A DNA stretch of 64,000 bases from Salisapilia sapeloensis. Its lineage: Eukaryota; Oomycota; Peronosporomycetes; Peronosporales; Salisapiliaceae. The translations under genes were made by a program, and so were the position numbers. The stretch covers positions 1-64,000 of the forward strand of contig JAADVB010000076.1 in the NCBI GenBank assembly GCA_023334545.1. Direction: 5' to 3'. The notes beneath the pieces are model-generated. The model saw only the letters and a list, made by a program, of their open reading frames with translations, was not told the origin of the DNA and made no database searches. Shown here one piece after another: positions 21,729-32,075 of the stretch; position 1 is the first letter of the stretch; each line of letters starts with the position of its first letter.

Positions 21729-21959
21729 TTACATCAAATGAAAAATAGATGGCTGCAGCCTACCGCCAGTGTTGTAGTGCAAGAGTTTCTCGATCAAGTC
21801 GACGTGCGTGAGCATCATACGTCGGCAGCAGTATCGCTTGAGCGCGAGTTCGTCGAGCGCATCTCGTTCCGTGTAGTCTGCTCGCAAGAGACCGAGGTAG
21901 GTCTCCCACTTGTTCGCGAGCACCTTGCCGCAGGTGAAGCAGCGCACGGGGACGATCAT
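21729..21959 (-). CDS. RPB10: RNA polymerase subunit RPABC5 (RPB10)
   Basis: A zinc-binding subunit shared by RNA polymerases I, II and III. The product is 76 residues against about 67-71 in most species; the extra residues are C-terminal. The start [19 protein letters not shown] gives zinc ligands C7 and C10, and [10 protein letters not shown] gives C44 and C45. HVDLIEKLL follows as expected. The start is 167 bp from the divergent acidic protein at 22127. Confidence 0.96.
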   Translation of the reverse strand: MIVPVRCFTCGKVLANKWETYLGLLRADYTERDALDELALKRYCCRRMMLTHVDLIEKLLHYNTGGRLQPSIFHLM

Positions 21960-22126
21960 CTTTGAGCTCGAAGTCTCGTGACCAATATATTTTGCGCCAA
22001 TGGCATACCTCGGGAGTGCTGATTGGATAGAATGCTGTAATCGTACTTAGGAGGGAAGATTCTCATTTGAAAAGTTCGAAGTGGAGGAGCAGCGGGAAGG
22101 GAGAAGCCGAAGGAGGAACTGCCTTC

Positions 22127-23380
22127 ATGGAGGATGCCAACGGACAGGCGCCTTCTCTCCACGATCCAATGGACGATAGCAGCATAGCCACGACCGACAA
22201 ACTTTCAAATAGCGTCGCTAAGCCCAGCATCGATGCTGCACCCGTACCGACGGACGATGTGCAAGTGCTGCAGAAGGAGAACGCGAGCGGAGTTGCATAT
22301 GAGAACAATGTACAGGACAATGAAACGAGTGTAGATATGCACAAGGAGGTAGTGAGTAAGAGCAGTATCGTATCAGACGCCAAGGTACCCACGGATGCGC
22401 ACCGTGGAGACGACAAACAGGCCAAGGAAGAGAGGAGAACAGCTATCACGGAAGACTACAATTCGAGTCTAGTGGACTCTTTACCTATGGAAAGTACAGA
22501 TCTTAACCTCCCGGACGTGGACTTTGACGTTGCCGCCGACCTCGACTCGACCCACCACAACGAGCAGCAGTCGGACCAGGACGACACCGTAGGCATGGAA
22601 CGCATTGCCGACGTGGATGCCACGCAGATGCAGTGGTTTGGCGACGCAGATGCTTTGCTCAGTGAGAATGAGCCTGCGCTAGACGCGTCCGAGTTCTACA
22701 GTCAAGCCGACGATACCATCTTGCCTCTGAAGCGTCCGTTTGATACGAGTGCTCCAAAGCCAAGCTCTTCGTCAGACAGTGAAAGCAATAGTGACACTTC
22801 CTCGTCTGTGCCGTCGACGCCTCGTGTGTCGAAGAAAGCGAAGCGAGTGGAGCGCGAGTGGGATGCAGTGTCCGACCTGGACAAGTACATCGAGCACATG
22901 ACGAGTCTACCGTCCGATTTCGCTGACTTTGACGAGCTGTTGAATGAAGAGTGTCCGGTCTTTGAAGGTTTCTACGGCATCGCGCAGTACAGAGCCAAGC
23001 TGTCTGGCGTCTGGGCGTTCAACCACGAAGACTTGCGGCAGGGCGGGAGTCGCGTGTCCAAGTTCGAGTACTCTAGCAGCCACTTGCCCCACTTGAAGCC
23101 GTTTCGAAAAGCAGCAGCGAAGAAGCCGACGCTCGTGATTCCGTACAGCGGCAGCTACTCTGGGTTCTTTAATTTTCGCCAGTTCAACGGCAAAGTGCTC
23201 AAGATCCGTGAGACGCAGCTGCAGCTAACGTTCGCCAAGGTCGGCGTAGACTCGGACGAGGTCGTGTCGCACGTGACGCTGCTCGGTCGAGGTAGAAACC
23301 AATTTGGTAGATTTTTGGTCAAGGGCAGTCTGGCGTTGGGTGACGGCCAAGTCCTCTTGCGTCGTCGATACCTGAATTAA
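22127..23380 (+). CDS. Acidic hypothetical protein with conserved C-terminal domain
   Basis: No known family recognised. The first ATG in frame is at 22127, giving 417 residues. The N-terminal 230 residues are acidic and low-complexity, with a Ser-rich tract (SSSSDSESNSDTSS) and a following basic KKAKR patch that could serve as a nuclear signal. The C-terminal 150 residues look folded: DELLNEECPVFEGFYG, YRAKLSGVWAFN, then IPYSGSYSGFFNF and a final LLGRGRNQFGRFLVKGSL. That last part reads like a beta-rich domain. Acidic tails with an NLS suggest a chromatin or transcription role, but this is inference only. Confidence 0.75.
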   Translation: MEDANGQAPSLHDPMDDSSIATTDKLSNSVAKPSIDAAPVPTDDVQVLQKENASGVAYENNVQDNETSVDMHKEVVSKSSIVSDAKVPTDAHRGDDKQAKEERRTAITEDYNSSLVDSLPMESTDLNLPDVDFDVAADLDSTHHNEQQSDQDDTVGMERIADVDATQMQWFGDADALLSENEPALDASEFYSQADDTILPLKRPFDTSAPKPSSSSDSESNSDTSSSVPSTPRVSKKAKRVEREWDAVSDLDKYIEHMTSLPSDFADFDELLNEECPVFEGFYGIAQYRAKLSGVWAFNHEDLRQGGSRVSKFEYSSSHLPHLKPFRKAAAKKPTLVIPYSGSYSGFFNFRQFNGKVLKIRETQLQLTFAKVGVDSDEVVSHVTLLGRGRNQFGRFLVKGSLALGDGQVLLRRRYLN

Positions 23381-23800
23381 CTGTTTTTGCTCTGGAGATG
23401 CCGTTTAAACATGCAGTATATTTTTATGAACGCATCGCTTTGTCCCATCGCAAACCTTGATCTTGTCGTATGCTGCGTCTCCTGAGGAGATGCAAGAAGT
23501 AGGCGCTCGAAGGATCTCGGCGCTGTCTAGCTGGTAGTAATCCGACCAGAGTGTTTACATTGGACGCTAGATAAAGCACCCTCCCCTCCCTGTAAAGACA
23601 AGTGACGCTTCCTACCTTCGAACCTGTTCAAGTCCATACTCGCACCTCTTTAAACGAATACCTCTTAATCACCTTGGAAGAGCAGCTGAGATGACGCTCC
23701 TGTCCTCGCCCTTTTCATTGGTTCGATCCATACCTTCACTTGTATCCCTCGGGCTCATTCTGAAAGTCGACGGCTACGTCCCAAGTCACACGTCAGCAAC
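23381..23800. other. Spacer, promoter of cysteine synthase
   Basis: No gene is seen in these 420 bases. The right part must hold the promoter and leader of the cysteine synthase gene. A short frame at 23691-23882 overlaps the true start in another frame and is not supported. Confidence 0.5.
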
Positions 23801-24835
23801 ATGTTCGCCAAGAAGATGCTCCAGCGCACGGCCATGGCCGCCAAGCCACACATGCGATCCATGCACATTGCCAATGACATGACTCAGCTCATTGGCAACA
23901 CGCCTCTCGTCTACCTCAACAAGGTCACCGAGGGTCTCAACGCCAAGGTCGCCGTCAAGTGCGAGTTCATGGAACCCTGCGCCAGCGTCAAGGACCGTAT
24001 CGGTATGAGCATGATCAAGGCTGCTGAAGAGAGCGGTCAGATCAACAAGGACACGCTCCTCGTCGAACCCACGAGCGGAAACACCGGTATCGGTCTTGCC
24101 TTTGCCGCTGCTGTCCGAGGATACAAGCTCACGCTCGTTATGCCCGACACGATGAGTATGGAGCGCCGTATCATCCTCAAGTCCTTTGGCTGCGACGTCA
24201 TTCTCACGCCAGGTGCTCGTGGCATGACCGGAGCCGTCATGAAGGCCGAGGAAATCGTCCGCAACCACCCCAACTCGCTTTCTCTCGCCCAGTTTGAGAA
24301 TGAGGCTAACCCCAAGATCCACTACGAAACCACGGGTCCGGAAATCTGGAAGGACACGGACGGCACGGTCGACTACTTTGTCAGCGGCGTCGGCACCGGC
24401 GGCACCATCACCGGTACCGCTCGTTACCTCAAGCCGCTCAAGCCGGAGATGAAGGTCGTCGCCGTCGAGCCGGAGGAGAGCCCCGTGCTGTCCGGTGGCA
24501 ACCCTGCGCCGCACAAGATCCAGGGCATTGGTGCTGGCTTTGTCCCGAGCATCCTCGACCGTGATCTGATCGACGAGATCTTGACGCCGAACTCGGCCCA
24601 ATCGTTCGCCATGGCCAAGCGTCTTGCTCTCGAGGAAGGTCTTCTCGTCGGCCCGTCGTCCGGTGCAGCCGTGGTTGCCAGTCTGGAGCTCGCCAAGAGG
24701 AAGGAGGCTGAAGGAAAGCTGATTGTGGCCATTCTGCCGTCCTTCGGTGAGCGATACTTGAGCTCTCCGCTCTTTGAGCAGGAGCGCGAGGCCGCTGCCA
24801 ACTTGCCGACGTCGGAACTCCCGGAGAAGAACTAA
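23801..24835 (+). CDS. CYSK: Cysteine synthase (O-acetylserine thiol-lyase)
   Basis: A PLP enzyme that makes cysteine from O-acetylserine and sulfide. The product is 344 residues. A basic, Met/Ala-rich N-terminus of about 24 residues could target it to mitochondria. IGNTPLV is followed by the PLP lysine K64 in ASVKDRIGM, the substrate loop PTSGNTG (90-96), and the phosphate-binding GVGTGGT (196-202). The ending [12 protein letters not shown] is typical of cysteine synthases and not of cystathionine beta-synthases. The strong codon bias suggests high expression and produces a 271-codon antisense shadow frame. Confidence 0.93.
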   Translation: MFAKKMLQRTAMAAKPHMRSMHIANDMTQLIGNTPLVYLNKVTEGLNAKVAVKCEFMEPCASVKDRIGMSMIKAAEESGQINKDTLLVEPTSGNTGIGLAFAAAVRGYKLTLVMPDTMSMERRIILKSFGCDVILTPGARGMTGAVMKAEEIVRNHPNSLSLAQFENEANPKIHYETTGPEIWKDTDGTVDYFVSGVGTGGTITGTARYLKPLKPEMKVVAVEPEESPVLSGGNPAPHKIQGIGAGFVPSILDRDLIDEILTPNSAQSFAMAKRLALEEGLLVGPSSGAAVVASLELAKRKEAEGKLIVAILPSFGERYLSSPLFEQEREAAANLPTSELPEKN

Positions 24836-26916
24836 GCGCTGTTATGATGTCGTGTAACGTTGCTGTCTTATAAAAGCACTATATCAATGACAAGAGAAAG
24901 TTAGAGAAACGAGGTACTTTGGTATGTCTGATGCGTGCTGGTTGATCGCCCTGTAGGAGGCTGGTCGTGCTGTTAAAACGTGGTGTATGTGTCACCATCT
25001 CTTGATGTGCTCTACTTCTAGCTGCTCGTCAGTGTCTTTGTCCATTGTCACAGAAACTATTTTTGCAAGTCACCTGGTCGCATCTACTCTGTAGACATTG
25101 ACTGTATCTCTCGTATGGTTTGTTGATCCAACGGATACCGTTATATACAAAAGGTAAGCACTTTGGCGTTTTTGTATTTTTGCCTCTAGACAGGTTAAGG
25201 AGTTATTCAGCGCACTTAAGCGATCAAGTCCTACCACGACGGTGTTTCCTGTATGGTTCAAGTATGCAGGGGTAGAAAGTTAAACATTTAAAAAGCTTTT
25301 GGATCGAGTAGGCGCCATGCTGTCATACGTTCGCAGTAGATACACCATATATAAAAACATACACGCAAAAGTGTATACAATAGAGAGTCTACCGATATAG
25401 CACGTACGAGATACATTCGGACGTACGTATCCACTCGACCTTGTCCTCTTCCTTCAGCCTACACTTCAAATTGAAGTAGTGATGGAATGGATCTTGCCCC
25501 GACTACTCCAGCTTCAACCTACACTTTATGTCGATTGTGGGAGCAATATGCTAGAGGAACGTCTGTCCTTGATGTGGCGGGTACAAGGGGTCGCGAGGAT
25601 TTGCGAGTTCTCATCCGCTTTTACAATGCAAAAATTTGAAGGGCATGCAAAAGACAATACTGTATGCTTTATGGACAGCAATAACTTTGAAAAGTCTGGT
25701 GATTGTGCCGAGTCTCGCTCTTTGGTCACACCAGCCTCTACTGGGAAAGGAATTGGCACAACGGCAAGATGGTACGCGAAGAGATGCTCTTCCCAAGTTG
25801 CACAATACCGCCAAAGGTGTACGTGCGAACAACTCTCGAGCTTCTTACAATTCGTGCACACTATTTCTGATAATGCGTCGATGATCTGCCGAGGTGCACG
25901 TACGACGAAGGCCCTCTAAAGTTGTAATGAGTGGCTTTGTAAGAGCATCATTAAACAGCTCACTGTTGGTTGCATTCCCATCGCACAAAGACAAGGCCGT
26001 GAATAGTGTCAATGATCAGCTCACCAACGTATCGTCATGTTTGTTTTGTTGTTGAATTTGCAACTGCGATCAAATACGGCGAAAGTTGTGTTGGAGGGAA
26101 ACGTTTTAGCGCGACACCCATTGTACGATCCTCGTCTTCAAATCATAATCAGTTTTCTAGAGTGTGGTACTGGAGATTGCTAATGAACACGCGGAAAGCA
26201 TCTTTTCCCGGTGCTGCTACCTCGCTTTGCTGAGATTCCTCTTGAACAGACGAACTTGCACACGTGTGATGAAGGTGTTGAATCTTGGTGGAGGATCTGC
26301 TGCGCGTGGTTGAAGTAATCTCTTCTTCCGGACCTCTTGTTACTCCATCTAGCACATAAAAGAATAAACAGATTATAATAGTAAGAACATAAATCTATCT
26401 TGATCAACAACCGTTGGTGCCTAAATGTAGAAAGTAGATGTCAAGGTGCATTTCATGTTGCCATGCCAGATTCGTAAGCGTGCACAGCTCTACAGCTTTT
26501 GTTTCGTGTTTTTAGAGTATCATCCGCTAAGTAGATCCTATCGTGGCTAATGTGAAACATGTAAGGTAGACTCATTGCATTGCTAGTTTTAATAGGAGTC
26601 CAGCTTGCAATTCTACTTTCGCTTGGTTAACACACCTGAGAACGAGAAGCCATTGGTGACTTTATATACCCTCACTCCATTACTACTGCCAGGCAATCCC
26701 TTTCGCTAGAACGCTGCCAAGTAATAGTTCTCGCCATCCTTCAAAATAAATGTTTCATGTACCTTCCCCTGCACTTGCCAGACAACGAGCGTAAACTCCA
26801 AGACAAACAATGCGGAAGAGCTTTTTAATTGCAATCTCGTGACCGAATACATTTCTGTCTAAAACGTGATTTCATACGCGTCATGGTCCACGTACCACTT
26901 TCTACTCCGCCCAGTC
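24836..26916. other. 2-kb spacer without a confident gene
   Basis: Overlapping frames at 25479-25919 (+) and 25526-25861 (-) are both without recognisable motifs; the minus one starts with a CxxC but nothing more. On the minus strand, 26149-26355 follows a good GTGCTAG acceptor and ends in a stop, so it may be a terminal exon or relic. None is supported enough to call. The composition is AT-rich. Confidence 0.45.
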
Positions 26917-28792
26917 CTATGTTTTAATCGACTCCCAAGGCTTTTGCGGGCGCTCCTCCCGACTCTTTTGCAGCAGATCCGACGAATCATCCGATAGTCG
27001 GTCTTCAATGTCCTTGATCCCAGGCACCTTTTCCCCGTTCTCAATCTTCTTCATAAGCTCCGAAAACGACTGAGGGTACTTTGGTTCGTCCTTTTCCTCC
27101 AGCTCTTCCTTCTCCTTCGGCTCCACAGACGTACTCTGCTGGTTGAGTCTCTCCATGAACTTGGTCAGACTGTCCGTTTCGTCTGCCTTCGCCTTCTCTT
27201 CCAACGGACTCTCCTCTGGTTTCAAGACCGACTCTTCCTCTGTTTTCGTGGGCAAAGCGGGCGTCCGGAGCGACTGGAAGTGGTTTCGAGCCACTTGTTC
27301 CATGGGCGTATCGTCATTCGAAGAGAGAGACTGGAGGCTCTTAAGAAGAGCTTGGAGGATGGACAAGTGGGCGTCCAGATCCTCCTTCGAGTGCCACGTC
27401 CATTCGAGGTTTCCATTCCGATTCTCAAACCCTATCGATCGAAGCACTTCTTCGTGATGCTACAGACTCTTGTCAGAAGTATAAAGATAGATGATAATGT
27501 AAAAAGACGTACGTGGAGTGGTTGGATCTTTTGCTTGTAGTTCACGTTCCCAGTCGCGATGCGGCGATACCGAGGAACGTCCGGATGCTACATACAAAGT
27601 GTTATGACAAGTCCGGCAATACAGCCTATGGATGCTTACCTCGGTGAGGTTCCGGACGTACATGGAGAGGATACTGGCAGCCTGCTTAACGTCCTCCAAC
27701 GAGTTCTATCGTCACCCCACGCTTTATCACAGCTATAATCCCTACTTTAACCAAAGTTTAAGCGTACCTCTGTTCTGAATCGCTTGAGAGCGTCTTCCAT
27801 CTTGTCCATCTTTTGCTCCACTCCTACGACCTTGGGCGCCTCCACCTTTTCCTTTACATCCACAGCTTCATCCTCCACCTTTTCAACCTTTGTATCCTGT
27901 TTCTCCACTGCAGTCTTCTGTGGGGACGGAGCAGGAACAGAAGACTCTTCCAACACCTTTTGGAGAGCTGATACTTGTGCTTGAAGAGTTGCAATCTCCT
28001 TGGCATTGGACTACATACGACATGAGTACCATACAAAAATACAGCGAAACAGTAGTCCTACTTGCTCCGACAGCTTCGTGTCCAACAGCGTCTGGGTCGT
28101 CAGCTGCTGCTCGGACGAATGGAGCGACTTGGAGAGAGCAGAGAGCTCCTGCGTTTGCTCCTGAATGGCAGTAGACACGCCCGTGATGGCTGTCATCAAC
28201 TGCTCGTCCTCTGCCTTCATCTTCTCCTCTTCCTCCTTCACTTTTTCGTCTTCCAAACCGTACCGTGGAGACAGCCAGGGAATCCACCCATTCTCCCTCG
28301 CATAGTTCCACACCATATTCACGACCGTCGCTGCTCCGACGATCGATGCAACAGTCGTTAGGAACTGGATGTACGGAGGCGTGTATCGCTTCGGGACTAG
28401 CTGGAAGCCAGCAGGGATGGCACCCATGCCAACTGCAGTAGCAGGTGTGGTCGCTGGCGGAGACGAGTACTGGACAGTCGCCGAGGATGGAGACGTGGAA
28501 GAAGAGGCATTCTGGTATCGCTCCAGCGCTTCCTGCACCTCTTCTTTCGTCAGACCCTTTTGCTCTAGGAACTGGATACGTTCGCTAATTGGCGTCGACT
28601 AGCATGAGCACAAGAAGGGTATTAGTCGAATGCTCACAGGAGACCAAAGCGATCTCTAGCAAGTAGAAAACAAGTCTCTTGTAGAAATAACAAGACATCC
28701 TCTTCATATCATATCACTGAAGCTACGACAAGTACCTGGACGTTCGGGTGCTGTAGGAATTGGACCCCATTTGCCACTTGGTCCTCCCTCAT
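26917..28792 (-). CDS. PEX14: Peroxin PEX14 with PUB and KPWE domains
   Basis: A membrane docking protein for peroxisomal import receptors PEX5/PEX7. The six exons are 28792-28736, 28598-28062, 28010-27768, 27705-27640, 27587-27513 and 27459-26917; the product is 506 residues. The PEX14 N-terminal helical domain spans about 1-46 (MREDQVANGVQFLQHPNV, then FLEQKGLTKEEVQEALERY). A hydrophobic segment lies at about 95-115 and an acidic coiled coil at 135-275. Residues about 285-350 look like a PUB domain (ILSMYVRNLTEHPDVPRYRR, GNVNYKQKI, EVLRSIGFE). The tail has SFSELMKKIENGEKVPGIKD (457-476) and KPWE (499-502), as in plant PEX14. PUB domains bind p97/VCP-type partners. It is divergent from RPF1. 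Confidence 0.88.
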
Positions 28793-28943
28793 GCTATGGC
28801 CGATTCTTGTTTATTAAGCGTCATGCCAGCAGTTCCGTCCTCTTCTCCTGTAATTCGTAGAAACTGATATGCATCCTCCGCTGATTGGTTGAAATGGGCT
28901 ACTGGAGCACACAGCCTATAACTCCGCTCGGACTTTGACAAGC

Positions 28944-29947
28944 ATGGCGAAGCGACCGCATGAGGATAGAGAGGAGAAGGAGGATGGAGAAGAGTCTAAA
29001 GACTCGCAGGTCATGCGGAATCCATCTCACATCCGCAACAAACAGAAGCGGCAACAGATGATGCAAAAGTACAAGAAGCAGAAGAAGCTATTGAAAAAGC
29101 AGAACAGGGAGGCAGTCGCCAATGGACAGCGAGAGAAGCAGACGCCGCAGACGCTGGACTCGAAGCGAGAGGCAGAGGTCAGCATCGTCGATACCTCTGG
29201 CGCAGATGACGAGGTCGCGAACGACGAGGTGGAGGACGAATTCGCCGACATCTTTGGCAATGAGACTGCCCCGAAGCTCATGATCACGACGCGGCCTCGA
29301 CCGTCCGGCGACCTGTACTACTTTATCCAGGACCTCATGAACCTCCTCCCGAACGCCTTCTACTACAAGCGAGGCGCGAACGACATCAAGGACATTGTCC
29401 AGTGGGCCACCAACAAGGAGTTCACGCACCTCGTCGTGCTGTCGGAAAAAGCCAAGAAGTGCAATGGGTACGTCTACTACTCCCCACTGTCCATTCTACA
29501 CTAATTATTACATATAGCATGGTCGTGAGTCGACTTCCGGACGGTCCGACTGCCTTCTTCAAGGTGTCGAACGTGAAACTTTGCAAAGAGATCTCGAACC
29601 ACGCTCGACAGACAGCGCACCAGCCAGAGCTCATTCTGAACAACTTTTCCACTCGACTCGGCCATCGAGTCGGTCGGTTCCTAGGTAGCTTATTCCCTCA
29701 CGACCCAGAGTTTGAGGGTCGACAGGTCGTTACGTTCCACAACCAGCGAGACTTTATCTTTGTCCGACACCATCGGTACATCTTTGAGAACGAAGGAACG
29801 AAAGCTCGACTGCAGGAGATCGGGCCGAGGTTCACGGTCAAGATGCGGTGGCTGCAGGAAGGAACGTTCGACACAAAGTTCGGGGAGTACGAGTGGGTCC
29901 ACAAGCAGCACCAGGTGGACACGACTCGAAGACGCTTCCACTTGTAG
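28944..29947 (+). CDS. RPF1: Ribosome production factor 1 (Brix domain)
   Basis: A nucleolar assembly factor for the 60S subunit. The exons are 28944-29467 and 29518-29947, with a 50-bp intron; the product is 317 residues. A charged Lys/Gln-rich N-terminus ([12 protein letters not shown]) precedes the Brix domain, which begins [20 protein letters not shown]. It continues [19 protein letters not shown] across the splice, then [16 protein letters not shown] and [16 protein letters not shown]. It ends with the RNA-binding sigma70-like segment [20 protein letters not shown]. The start is the first ATG; its divergent partner PEX14 begins 151 bp away. Confidence 0.95.
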
Positions 29948-30026
29948 ATTCGAATAGATTGTCTTTTTCATCTATACTTAGCTTCTATTTATACTTCTTT
30001 ACCTCTATCCAGACTCTAGTACTAGA

Positions 30027-31397
30027 ATGAGTGCCGTGGAGGCTGTTCGGCAAGCCCTGTCGTCGATAGATCATCCGTTCTCGGACCACGAGATACGAAG
30101 AGTGCTACGAAGCAGGAGAGACGATGTCGCCAAAACAGTCCTCTTCCTCAAGGACAAGTACAACTTTCTATCGTCCAACTACTATCTGGACATCAGCATC
30201 GCCCATCCGGTCATTCGAAAAGAACTACTGAAGGGGTATGCGCATCTGCCAGATGACTGTGTCACGCATGAAGGTTCTCCCGTACTACTCGTCCAACCAG
30301 AGCACTTTCACTATCGAGATGCAAAGGAAAGCGTTCAACTACCAAATGCGAGTGTCCAAGAGAGTACTGGATCGGATGCCAAGTTACTATCTATCTATCT
30401 ATGGGAACTAGCGTTGGACATGGCCGAAGTGGATCTGGATAGAGAACAAGACAAGTCGATCTTTGTCCAGCCTCTGGCCCAAGTGACACTACTGGTGGAT
30501 GTGCAGCACATGCAGCTGGAACTACATGTTGGGTACATTCAGTTCCTCCACGAGCTCTTCACTACTTTTCAGCAGTACTACCCGGAGAGTCTTCGCCAAG
30601 TGCTCGTCATCGGAGGCAATGACAAGGCCCAGTCGGTCATAAAGTGGATGCAGAAGGTCGTCCAGGCATCCTTCTTATACAAGGTCCAGGTCCTGAACTA
30701 CCAGAGTGAGCTCGTGAACTTTATCCCTCACGGCAGCATTCCACAAATGTACGGAGGCAAATGCTCACTTCAGTCGCCTCCGGAGTGGATTCGGGATCAA
30801 GCAGACGCAGAAAACGTGTCTCTGCAGGTAGAGGACGGAGAGGAAATCTCGGAGGAAAAGAAAGTGCTGAATGGAATGCAATACGCATCTAAAGCTGTTG
30901 GAGAGGTGCTTCAGCTGCCGAACACACTAGCTCGAGGAAAAGTATCCAAGCAAAAGGGTGAGGACAGTTGGACTGGGTACTATGGCGTCCTGAGACCGGA
31001 AGCGTTACTGCTGTATGTGGACGAAAGTGGTCATCGCCCAGAGGTCATTCTGCCCATCAAGGAAGGTACGACGGTCTCGACGGTCCAGGTGCGTACGTTG
31101 TTCCGTTTCAACCAACTATTCGGCTTCCACATGTCGGTCGAGACGAGTCCGACTGGAGTGGTGCTGGCCTGTCGGTCGGAAGTGGAGCGGTCCAAGTGGA
31201 TGGCGGAGATCCAGGACGCGTGTATCAGATGCGAGGGAAGACGACGGGACGAGGGTAGGAGGCTGAAAGAGCGGGAGGCCAAACAAGAAGCGTTCAAGGA
31301 CTATGACATGATGACCTTTGGAGACGAGTCGGCCAAATCGGAAGGGAAGGCTCGGCACTCACATCCTGTTGATCACATGGTAGATGCTTTCAATTGA
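30027..31397 (+). CDS. CRAL-TRIO and PH domain lipid-transfer protein
   Basis: A 456-residue, single-exon protein. Residues 1-45 form a short helical N-terminus. A Sec14-like CRAL-TRIO lipid-binding domain follows, with LLVDVQHMQLE, FQQYYPESLRQVLVIGG and SIPQMYGGKCS (gate-helix end). A C-terminal PH domain starts at GKVSKQKGEDSWTGYYGVLR and ends SEVERSKWMAEIQDAC, with the conserved Trp. The tail is charged. The combination suggests phosphoinositide-directed lipid exchange. Ligands are not predictable from sequence. The gene follows RPF1 by 79 bp in the same direction and converges on MPC2, with 66 bp between stops. Confidence 0.85.
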   Translation: MSAVEAVRQALSSIDHPFSDHEIRRVLRSRRDDVAKTVLFLKDKYNFLSSNYYLDISIAHPVIRKELLKGYAHLPDDCVTHEGSPVLLVQPEHFHYRDAKESVQLPNASVQESTGSDAKLLSIYLWELALDMAEVDLDREQDKSIFVQPLAQVTLLVDVQHMQLELHVGYIQFLHELFTTFQQYYPESLRQVLVIGGNDKAQSVIKWMQKVVQASFLYKVQVLNYQSELVNFIPHGSIPQMYGGKCSLQSPPEWIRDQADAENVSLQVEDGEEISEEKKVLNGMQYASKAVGEVLQLPNTLARGKVSKQKGEDSWTGYYGVLRPEALLLYVDESGHRPEVILPIKEGTTVSTVQVRTLFRFNQLFGFHMSVETSPTGVVLACRSEVERSKWMAEIQDACIRCEGRRRDEGRRLKEREAKQEAFKDYDMMTFGDESAKSEGKARHSHPVDHMVDAFN

Positions 31398-31463
31398 TCG
31401 ACAAAAGATATTTTTTCAAAAACAAAAGTTATTCGATTCGATGTTTCTTGCAGCCCTTGTGGT

Positions 31464-31926
31464 CTACGCAGCCTCCTCCTTGGCTTCCTCCACTGCAGGT
31501 GTAGACGACGCGTCGTGCCTAGAGTGAATAAAATCAGAATCAGAAAGCAGCGCCATAGACAAGGTGCGTACGAGAACTTTCGGTAGAGCTGCGTGATGCC
31601 CGTGCCGGCCATGAACACGTTGACGGCGAAGAGGTTCCAGTTCTTGGGCGTAATGACCATGCTGTAACGAGACCAGATAACACCCGTGGCCGTCACGGCG
31701 ATCTGCTGCGACAGCGAGATGTTCTCTGCTGGTCGACGCATGTCGGCAATGTTGGCGATCGAGATGGCCCACTTGATCGTCGGTGCCCAAAAGTGCACTA
31801 ATTCGAATGTTAAATAAACCGCTCTCAAGTATCCATTATTGCGCATAAAGTACCGGTGAAGGGTCCCGCGGGGTGTCCGAGGAAGGCCGCGACCTTTGGG
31901 TTGTTGGCGACAATGTCGGTCGACAT
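31464..31926 (-). CDS. MPC2: Mitochondrial pyruvate carrier subunit 2
   Basis: A subunit of the heterodimeric inner-membrane carrier that brings pyruvate into mitochondria. The exons are 31926-31854, 31797-31572 and 31518-31464; introns are 56 and 53 bp. The product is 117 residues. The match to MPC2 is close: FWAPTIKWAISIANIADMRR, then AVTATGVIWSRYSMVITPKN and LFAVNVFMAGTGITQLYR. A short Ala/Glu-rich tail follows the last splice. The start is 149 bp from the divergent NUP35 gene. Confidence 0.94.
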
Positions 31927-32075
31927 GACCTTGGCCTGGAGTCTCGGGACGATACTCGGCAGCATCCTTCCTCTTCGATTTCTGCTTCGAGCCGCACGAT
32001 CGTCTCGATTTACAGCTGCAACTTTTACATCAACTAAACCGAGACACGCACCAAGTCTCCCAACAGACAAAATCG

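Noticed and set aside
23786-24601. 271-codon minus-strand frame opposite cysteine synthase
   Set aside because: It is the antisense shadow of a strongly codon-biased, clearly identified gene and has no recognisable protein content.
25479-25919. 146-codon frame in the spacer after cysteine synthase
   Set aside because: No motif, overlapped by an equally long opposite frame, AT-rich context.
31031-31358. Minus-strand frames opposite the PH domain
   Set aside because: Shadow frames of the CRAL-TRIO/PH gene.
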